Assembly (NCBI GenBank): GCA_032358255.1
Contig: JAULBX010012874.1
Location: 37,019-101,018 of the forward strand
DNA length: 64,000 nucleotides
DNA from: Heterotrichella gracilis
Taxonomy: Eukaryota; Sar; Xanthophyceae; Tribonematales; Xanthonemataceae
Direction of reading: 5' to 3'
Shown here: positions 56,693-64,000 of the stretch, one piece after another
Layout: each line of letters starts with the position of its first letter
How positions within the stretch are numbered: position 1 is the stretch's first letter
Program-made: the position numbers and the translations under genes
Notes under the pieces: model-generated
Told to the model about the DNA's origin: nothing
The model's database searches: none
The model's input: only the letters and a program-made list of their open reading frames with translations

Positions 56693-59395
56693 ATGTCCAC
56701 CCCCCGGCCCAGCGACACCAGGGCGGTCCCAAGGGCTGCGGCTGTCGGGTCGCCCCCCACCAAGGCACAGGTAGGTGCTGGGAGGCCTTCGGGGAAAACT
56801 GGTGGCTTAGCCTATGAGGCGACCATTGACTCAAAGCCTTCTCGGAGACCATCTCACGACTGTCTGTAAATCCCGTCTACAGCGTGCAATGCTTCAGCCA
56901 TCATGCCGTGCTTAGCTGCAAGATGCAAGTTGCATGTATCAGCCATAATAATCATGATATGCAGAGTCAGCTGAGCAGGGAGCTGCTGCAGCCAAGACCA
57001 CGCCTCCCTCAAGGTAAAGAATAATATATGCCATGCGGCATCTCTGAGGGGAATCTCACTTTGGCTGAGGTGTGGAGCTGGCTGCAGCAGCTCCACAGCC
57101 TCCATGTGTGCCCATGCACCCCTACCTGCTATTGTCAAGCTCAGAGATCAAGATGGCTCCGGCATACTTCTTGACAGCTTTGCATGCATCCAGAAGATTG
57201 CACCAGGCATGGTAGGCTGCGTGGTTGATAGAGGTGGCCAAGTCCTTTCCAAACCATGTACTGCATGGGCCATTTGACATGCGGCGTGGTTTGCAGCGGC
57301 CTGGCCATGTGTATCCACCAAGCAGCTTATCATGTCTGATGCAGTCTTCTGCATGCATAATAAGAGCTCTGTCAAAATATGGCACAGGTTGGTTTGGCAT
57401 TTGGCGCATATAATGTGGTTACTGCAAGTATGCTGGCAACCCCTGGCACCATGTTTGGGTTTAGGGTTTTAGAGTTTAAGGTTTAGGGTTTGGGATTTGG
57501 CGCATGTGATGTAGTTACTGCAAGCTTGCTGGCTATCCCTGGCACAGGTGGGTACTAGCTATAGGAAGGCCTTTGAGGCAAACCCGTGGCCCTGTGGCGA
57601 CCAATATTGAGACCATTTCACGGCTGTCTGTGGATACCGTCTACAGCGTGCAATGCTTCAGCCATCATGCCGCGCTTAATTTCAAGCTGCAAGTTGCATG
57701 TATCAGCCACAATAATCATGATATGCTTACTCAGGGAGCTGCTGCAGCCAAGACCAAGGCTCACCTCAAGGTGAGAATAATATATGCATCGCTGATGGGA
57801 ATCTCACTTTGGCTGAGGCGTCTTCCTGGCTGCACCAGCTCCATAGATTGCATGCATGCCCATGCACCCCTACCTGCTGTTGTCTCAAAGCTGTCAAGGT
57901 CAGAGATAAGGCCCTTCTTTTAACAGCGTGCATGGATGCAGAAGATTGCATCAGGCACGGTAGGCTGCATGGATGATATACATAGGCCAGCCCGTTCCAG
58001 AGTATGTTCGCATGGGCCATCTGGCATGCGGCGTGGTTTGCAGCGGCCTGGCCATGTGTATCAACCAAGCACCTTACCACGTCTGATGCGGTCTTCTTGT
58101 GCATGGCAAGCTGACAAGAGGTGGGCCCCGTGGCATTTGGCGCATGTGATGTGGTTACTGCAAGCATGCTGGCAACCCCTGGCACCATGTTTGGGGTTTG
58201 GGGTTTTACAGTTTAGGGTTTAGGGTTTGGGATCTGGCGCATGTGATTTACTTACTGCAAGCATGCTGGCAACCCCTGGCACCAATTTTGGGTTTAGGGT
58301 TTTAGAGTTTAGGGTTTATTGTTTGGAATTTGGCGCATGTGATGTGGTTACTGCAAGCATGCTGGTAATCCCTGGCACCATGCCTGGGGCTCCGTTTTGA
58401 CCCCTTCCAAAGTCAAGGTCAGGCCGGCATGATGCCAGCTTGGGGGTTCTGCGTTTAGGGTTTAGGTTTTGACGTCAAAACTGAGCCCTACACGCTGATC
58501 CCCCACGCTGGCACCATGCCGGGGCTGGACCTTGACTTTGGAAGGGCTCTGCAAAGGGATCAATGTTTGCTCCAAGCCCTTCTTTTTGTTACCCTAAACA
58601 CTGAGCCACGCAGGGGCACTTTTGGAGTTCAAGTCTGACTGCTCTCACGCATATGTATATCTGTTGCATCCGTCAGACGTGAATTGCAAGGTTGCCCCGG
58701 CATGGCACAGTGCTTACGGTGCCAAAGAGGCCGCATGCCGCTTGGTGCCATGCCATGCCATGGCTTCAGCAATGAGGTGCATGGACCCTAAACCTAAACC
58801 CTAGGAAGAGGTGCAAGGACCCTAGTAACCATCTCACCATGAGCCATTTTGATTGGCTATCAATCATCGTCTCTGATGGCTGCAGTTGGGGCAGGCAACT
58901 GCCAACATGTGTGCATGCCATTCACCCAGCCACCACCTCCATTTTCAAGCCCCATGCTGATACCCCCCAATCCCTCCAACCCTTCTGATTTCCAGGCCAT
59001 TCCCCTCACCGCCACCGGGCCAGACGAAACACGCCACGCTAGTCCAATGGCAAAAGATCTTTGACGAGGGCTATAGCTAGTAGTATGTGAAACCGCTAAC
59101 CTTGCATTCTAAACACTAAATGCCCACCCCCTTACTTTTGCGTGCTGACCTCCCCCTGCCCCCCACCCCTGCCACATTCCAGGGGCCCGTCACCGCCACC
59201 GGGTCAGATGCCCCCTCCAACGGCGGCCTGGACTACCGCGGCGACAAGCGCTTTGACGAGGGCTACGTGGCGCCCCACCCCAGCCTGCGCAGTGAGACGG
59301 TGCCTGCATCCGAGCTTCAGCGCGTGATGAGCCGCCCCCCCTACGGCCGCCAGTACCTTGAGAGCGTCACCCCCATACACCGCGCCCCCAAGAAG
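56693..59395 (+). CDS. Unrecognised gene, 5' part
   Basis: Exon 1 is 56693-56770 (MSTPRPSDTRAVPRAAAVGS...PPTKAQ; context GCCGCCATG). Exon 2 is 59183-59395 (VTATGSDAPSNGGLDYRGDK, YVAPHPSLRS, then YGRQYLESVTPIHRAPKK). The two join on whole codons and end at a good donor (AAG|GTGTGT). The 2.4-kb intron is packed with duplications. No further exon could be assigned up to 64000; either the gene continues beyond the window across a very long repeat-filled intron or it is a remnant. The Asp/Arg-rich exon 2 looks conserved in style, but I cannot name the family. Confidence 0.55.
56788..58165 (+). repeat. Two-copy segmental tandem duplication
   Basis: Units of roughly 600 bp, about 56788-57420 and 57553-58165, stay colinear with about 80% identity by eye. 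Shared words include TACAGCGTGCAATGCTTCAG, AATAATCATGATATGC, TCTCACTTTGGCTGAGG and CATGCGGCGTGGTTTGCAGC. They lie in the long first intron of the gene at 56693. Confidence 0.85.
57399..57556 (+). repeat. 96-bp repeat array, first block
   Basis: One full and one partial unit of GGCGCATGTGATGTGGTTAC / TGCAAGCATGCTGGCAACCC / TGGCACC followed by TTTAGGG tracts. The same unit recurs at 58135-58388. Confidence 0.9.
58135..58388 (+). repeat. 96-bp repeat array, second block
   Basis: Two and a half further units (58135-58232, 58233-58328, 58329-58388), each with a telomere-type GTTTAGGGTTTAGGG half. The block marks the end of the second segmental copy, so the array was duplicated with it and then expanded. 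Confidence 0.9.
58990..59075 (+). repeat. Echo of exon 2 start (gene 56693)
   Basis: Degenerate copy of 59177-59265: TTCCAGG acceptor, CACCGCCACCGGG.CAGA, then TTTGACGAGGGCTA. It lies in the intron just before the real exon. Confidence 0.85.
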
Positions 59396-59521
59396 GTGTG
59401 TATAGGCAGCCTAATTTTGGGGTTAGGTAGGGTTCCGTGATTGCCAAGGGGAGTGCATGGACAAAGTGGTGCTACCTCAATGTGGAGACCCTAGGTTAGG
59501 GTTTAGTTTCTAGCTGCAGTG

Positions 59522-59785
59522 CATGATGAGCAGGGCCCCCATACAGCCGCCAGTACCTTGAGAGTGTCACCCCCATACACCGCGCACCCAAGAAGGTAGG
59601 AAACCTATGGTAGGGTTGGTAGGGTATGGGTTTACCATCAGCAGAATGTAAGGCTGGCGCCACTGCCACCACTTGATGGGAGTCCTAGGTTAGGGTTTTT
59701 GAGCGCCGACTGGTGGTGGGCAGGCCCCCATACAGCCGCCAGTACCTTGAGAGCGTCACACCCATATCGCACGCCCAAGAAGGTG
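59522..59785 (+). repeat. Two echoes of exon 2 end (gene 56693)
   Basis: Copies at 59527-59600 and 59722-59785 of the exon end (CGCCAGTACCTTGAGAGCGT, then CCCAAGAAGGT). Period about 200 bp; both keep a GTAGG or GTGAGG donor. Confidence 0.92.
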
Positions 59786-62280
59786 AGGATTTTGGACCAG
59801 GTTTTCAGGGTTTACGGTTCAGGATTCGCGCAAACCCTAGATCCCAAACAGTACCTTAGGGTGGGGTTTGGAGGTGATGGTGTCATTTCCGCCACCATAT
59901 GGAGATCCTAGGTCAGGGTAATTTTTAGAGCTGCAGCGCTTGACGAGCACGCCGCCAGTACCAGCAGAAACTGTCATTGTGACGCTCATACATTGCGCCC
60001 TCAACGATACTTGATATCCCGTGTCCACAATCCATGCTCTAGGTTCCCCACAATCTTCGTGTCCAAAGGATTTACATGTACCCTTGTTGGGTGTGGCACT
60101 TTCTGGCGGTGCTGGGCTTGTGGGGAATCTACGGCAGGGATTGGGGATCGCCTTATTGTGGGGGATGGCGCAGATTCTGCTGTCATACGGGAAACCTAGC
60201 ATAGGTTTCTTAAGTGGGTGATGAGCAGGGGCCCCTATAGCACCGGTATCTATTAATTGTTAACCCATACACCACGAGCCAAGGTACATGTACAGATGCA
60301 ACAATGGGGCAAAGGGAAATTTTGGCTAGGGTGCTGGTAGTGTTGGGAAGTTTGGCCGTGTTCAGAATTAAGGGTTTATAAGCTAGGGTTTGGGGTCTCG
60401 GCAACTGTCCCAGCCCTGGCCACATCAGCTACCAACGCTGCCACACAAACTACGGTAGTGATATGCTGGGCAGGACAACTGAGCAAAAAGGCAAACATGT
60501 GCAGAATTTTTGCTTCGGTGCTCTTGCCCATCATGTGGCTTGTTTGCGTTGCAGCTTCGGTAGCTGATTGGGACAGTGGCCAAGACCCTATACCCTAGGT
60601 TGTAACCTAAAACAAGCCGAGACCCTATAATTTAGGTTCTAAACCCTAAACAAGCCGAGGCAGCACGATGGCACACCACGCGGCAGAAGCAGGCAAAAAC
60701 AAAGACATCACACCATGTGCCGACAAGCACATGTACAGATGCAAAAACAGGGCTGATGGATTCCTAAACTAGGGTTTGGGTAGGATTTAGAATTGGAAGT
60801 GTAGTTCGGTCCTGCGCGCGGTGCCATTGTTCCCACTGTGTTGCCATGGCTAGTGCCCCAGCCCTGCCACATCAGCTGCCGACACTGCCAATGCAAACAA
60901 AGCTATGCGCTGGCCTGCTTGACCATACCCAGGAAGATGGGCCTGCGAGAGTGGAACCTGCCACCAGGCCTGAGCAGGCCGATCTATCCTGGTGAGTCAG
61001 GCAGGTCAGCACGTAGCTTTCTTGCGTTGGGCGGTGATGGGAGCCGTTGAGGGCTGGGCTGATACAGTGGCTGAGGCAGCACAGTGGGGACCCTCACACT
61101 AGATTATAAACCCTGAAAAGTTGAACAGGCCCGGGGCCGGACATAAAATGGGGACGATAGGTCAGCACTATGACGAGGTTGAAAATAATCCGAGGTTACG
61201 GGTTGGCCAGGGATAGAGTATAGGCACAGTGCAGGCGTCGGTGAGTAGTCTCTTGGTGAGTCTTACACGCAATTGCAGCATTCCGGATTTTTTTAATATA
61301 TACATGTCTTTCTTTTATGAGAGAAGGACATGTGCACATGTGCCATGGGGATCACACGGGAAAAGGAAAAAAAGAAAGAGCAGCGTGCTGGCCTGCTACC
61401 TACAGCAGAAGGATGGATCAGTGAGAGAGAAGCCTCTAAACCCTAAACATAAACCCTTAACATAACCCCAAACAGGCCGAGGCAGCACAATGGTCCCCGG
61501 CCCTTTGCAAGCCCATCTATACTGCGTGTGGTGCCCTGGCCCCCACTGCCCAGCACGGCCCTTATGAGCTACCAACCTTACCAACACAAAGAAGATGTGC
61601 GCGGGCGACCGAAACCAAGCAAAGGAGATGGGCCTGCATAGGGCTGGTGGCAGATCCCCCTCCCGCAGGCCTACCTCGTAGCGTGGTTTCGGCCGCCAGC
61701 GCATCTTGTTTGTGTTGGTACGATTGGGTACGAGCTCGTGAGGCCGGGCGCATGACGGCCGTAGGGCTCATGAAGGCAGAGCTGGGGCAGTGGCTGAGGC
61801 AGCACAATGGGGACCCCAACCCAAGATCCTAAACCCTAAGCCCTAGACAGGCCGGGGCAGCACAATTGGGAATGTACCCCCACATTCTCAACCCTAAACC
61901 TAAACCCTAAACAGGCCGAGGCGGCACATTGGGGACCATGGCACATCACACGCAAGACGCATGTAAAACCTACGCTTGTCCCATGCATGGCACGCGCAGC
62001 ACCCCCAAGGTCGGAAACCCTAGGGTAGGATTTTGCTAGGGTTAGATCTTGACCGCAATCAAGCTGTCGTTACGTAGGCGCTTGGTGAGCGTCACACCAA
62101 GGACAACCTAGCTATTATCGGCCTTGAATACTACAGTACCATGTACATGCCCAGTCGAAACTTACATACTGTACAGCACAATGGTACATGTCACGTCCAG
62201 TGCACCATGGGTATCATCGCAGAGGGAAACCTTGTTCAGGGTTTGGGTAGGATTCTGGAGCTGGCAGCTGGACTGGTTCT

Positions 62281-62335
62281 GCGTGCTGTGCTGTGCTGTG
62301 CTGTGCTGTGCTGTGCTGTGCTGTGCTGTGCTTTG
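62281..62335 (+). repeat. CTGTG pentanucleotide microsatellite
   Basis: Nine perfect CTGTG copies (62286-62330) with degenerate ends. Confidence 0.97.
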
Positions 62336-63799
62336 CTGAGCAAGCCGCCTACAGCCGCCAGTACCTGGAGTGCATCTCACAAAATAAATAAATTAAAATT
62401 ATTAGCTATGCAGCCTGTCTTTTAACAGGCGCGTTGGTTAAGAGAAGTTAGCAGAGAGAAAGGCAGTGCGTACATACTGGTGCAAAGGAAGGCACCTGTA
62501 CAGATGCGCCAATGACCCAAGGGAAACCTAGGCTAGGGTTTGGGTAGGGTTGGCAAGTTTGGCAGTGTTAAGTCGTCCCTTGTGCTGTGCCGTGGGCCCC
62601 ATGGTGCTGCCTCCGCCTGTTTAAATTTTAAGGGTTTAGTTTTATAGTCAAAGGTTAAGGATTTTGGGCTGTGCCATGGGTCCCATTGCACTGGCCGAGA
62701 CCCTTAACCCTAGATTCCAACCCTTAAACCCTAAGCAGGCTGAGGCAAGCCAATGGGACAATAGAACTGGACCAGAGGTGGTTCTGCATGCTGTGTCATT
62801 GCCTATTGCACCCAGTTGCTGCCTCCCCCACTGCTCCAGCCCGGCCCACATCTAACACCGGTCCTTTTCCCTGTGTTTTGGCATTGTCCAGACCATTCTT
62901 CTGCAGCCATCTACGTGGGCTGATGTAGGATTGGCGGCAGGCTCCTACTGCACCAGTCCACCAAGGTTGGTTGTAGTGAAGGGTCTGGGCAAAGCCAGTC
63001 ACCGTGCAAAGGACGGGTGTCTGTGTCAGAGGTGGGCTGGAGCAGTGGCCCCCTAAACCCTGAAACCCTACTCTGTTTAGCAGTACCTTTTACAGCACAC
63101 TTGGGCGATGGCACTGCACACAGGCAGCTGGGGCACGGGACAACAGGGCCGAGGAAACCCTAGCTGGGCTAGGGTTTGGGTAGGGTTGGGGAGCTGGTAG
63201 CGTTAAATGGTCACGCGTGCTGTCCCATTGGGCCTATTGTGCTGCCTCGGCCACTGCCCTGGGGCCCAGCCCACATCACTACCGACCCTGCCGACGCAAA
63301 CAAGCGACATGCTGGGTAGGAAATCTGAGCTAAAAATGTAGGCCTGTGCATGAGTTTTGCTCAGTTTTCATTCTGGAGTGTGTCGCTTGTTTGTCGTGGC
63401 ATGGTCGGTAGCTGATGTGGGCAGGGCTGGGGCAGTGGTTGAGACCCTAAATCTAAAATCTTAGGCTGAGGCAGTACAATGGGAATAATGGGACATCATG
63501 CGGTAGAGGCAGGCAAACTAAAACCATCTGTCATGCATGCATGGCAAGCACAGCCCCCCGCAAAAACCCTAGGGTAGGGCTTGGCTATGGTTGGAGATTG
63601 GGCGCAATACAATCGTCGGTTAGTAAACTACCGGTATGTGTCACACTAATCACCGCGCTCCATAAATGTATAAACGTATCCAATTCAATAAGGACATGTG
63701 CACATGCGCCATGTGGATCATAACACGGGAAACCTAGGCTAGGGTTAGGGTTTGCGTGGGTTATGGAAATGGCAGCTGGACTGGTTCTGCCTGCTGCGC

Positions 63800-64000
63800 C
63801 ATCGCTAACATCCTGCTGCCTCCGCCCTAACTGTTTAGGGTGTAGGGTTTAGGGTTTAGGGTTCTGCGTGCTCACCATCACCCCACATCCCGCTGCCTCA
63901 GCAACTGTTTAGGGTGTAGGGTGTAGGGTTTAGGGTTCTGCGTGCTCACCATCACCCCACATCCCGCTGCCTCAGCAACTGTTTAGGGTGTAGGGTTTAG
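63800..64000 (+). repeat. 74-bp telomere-linked tandem repeat
   Basis: Two nearly identical units starting GTTCTGCGTGCTCACCATCA at 63861 and 63935, plus a diverged one before. Each unit ends in three or four GTTTAGGG/TGTAGGG words. The array runs off the right edge. Confidence 0.92.

Larger units (their letters stand above)
59800..64000. repeat. Degenerate repeat field with telomere-type motifs
   Basis: A mosaic of diverged units. A core close to AGGCCGAGGCAGCACAATGG recurs at about 60655, 61072, 61473, 61794, 61913, 62735 and 63464, and in inverted form near 62610 and 63240. Other shared words are CACATCAGCTACCAACGCTG-like and GACATGTGCACATG. TTTAGGG/CCCTAAA tracts separate the units. No gene could be supported here. 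Confidence 0.8.

Noticed and set aside
59800-64000. Possible small genes in the right-hand field (for example GLMKAELGQWLRQHNGD near 61770)
   Set aside because: The words belong to a degenerate repeat seen many times in both orientations; no consistent splice structure.
1-64000. CRISPR array, prokaryotic operon or phage features
   Set aside because: Repeats are not regularly spaced with unique spacers, genes have introns, and no prokaryotic signals are present.

Overview
The window looks like nuclear DNA of a green alga, probably a chlorophyte of the Chlamydomonadales type. The genes are GC-rich and cut into many short exons by GT-AG introns. Introns and spacers are full of the plant-type telomere heptamer TTTAGGG/CCCTAAA. 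The proteins are typical of photosynthetic eukaryotes: Listerin, an ABP1-like cupin, LSM10, a plastid-targeted aldo/keto reductase, and a cyanobacterial-style sigma-54-interaction/4Fe-4S fusion. The species call is inference; no rRNA or organelle marker is present.

Layout, left to right: (1) <1-5268, minus, plastid-type fusion of a cyclic-nucleotide-binding domain, a sigma-54-type AAA+ domain and a 4Fe-4S membrane domain, running off the left edge. (2) 5880-7590, plus, unknown protein with a 21-bp coding minisatellite. (3) 8479-12287, minus, short-chain dehydrogenase. (4) 13786-18561, plus, membrane-anchored ABP1-like cupin. (5) 20126-21698, plus, F-box/LRR gene with an apparent one-base deletion. 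(6) 23596-26861, minus, unknown helical protein with a His-rich, Lys-rich tail. (7) 28243-30699, minus, second F-box/LRR gene. (8) 31722-35382, minus, aldo/keto reductase with a twin-arginine lumen-type signal. (9) 36380-37855, plus, unknown. (10) 38692-39048, plus, intronless LSM10-like gene. (11) 40022-40968, minus, small basic 98-residue protein. (12) 41838-55544, plus, complete Listerin gene in 27 exons whose phases all agree (1992 residues). (13) 56693 to at least 59395, plus, start of an unrecognised gene, followed by about 4.6 kb of degenerate repeats to the right edge.

The genes are unrelated housekeeping or regulatory loci and do not form a functional cluster. The most striking pattern is structural. 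At least twenty introns hold a decayed second copy ('echo') of the end of the neighbouring exon with its splice site, usually within 50-300 bp. This suggests that introns here grow by repeated tandem duplication across exon-intron borders. Several strong foldback elements, one with nearly perfect 38-bp arms, add a second layer.
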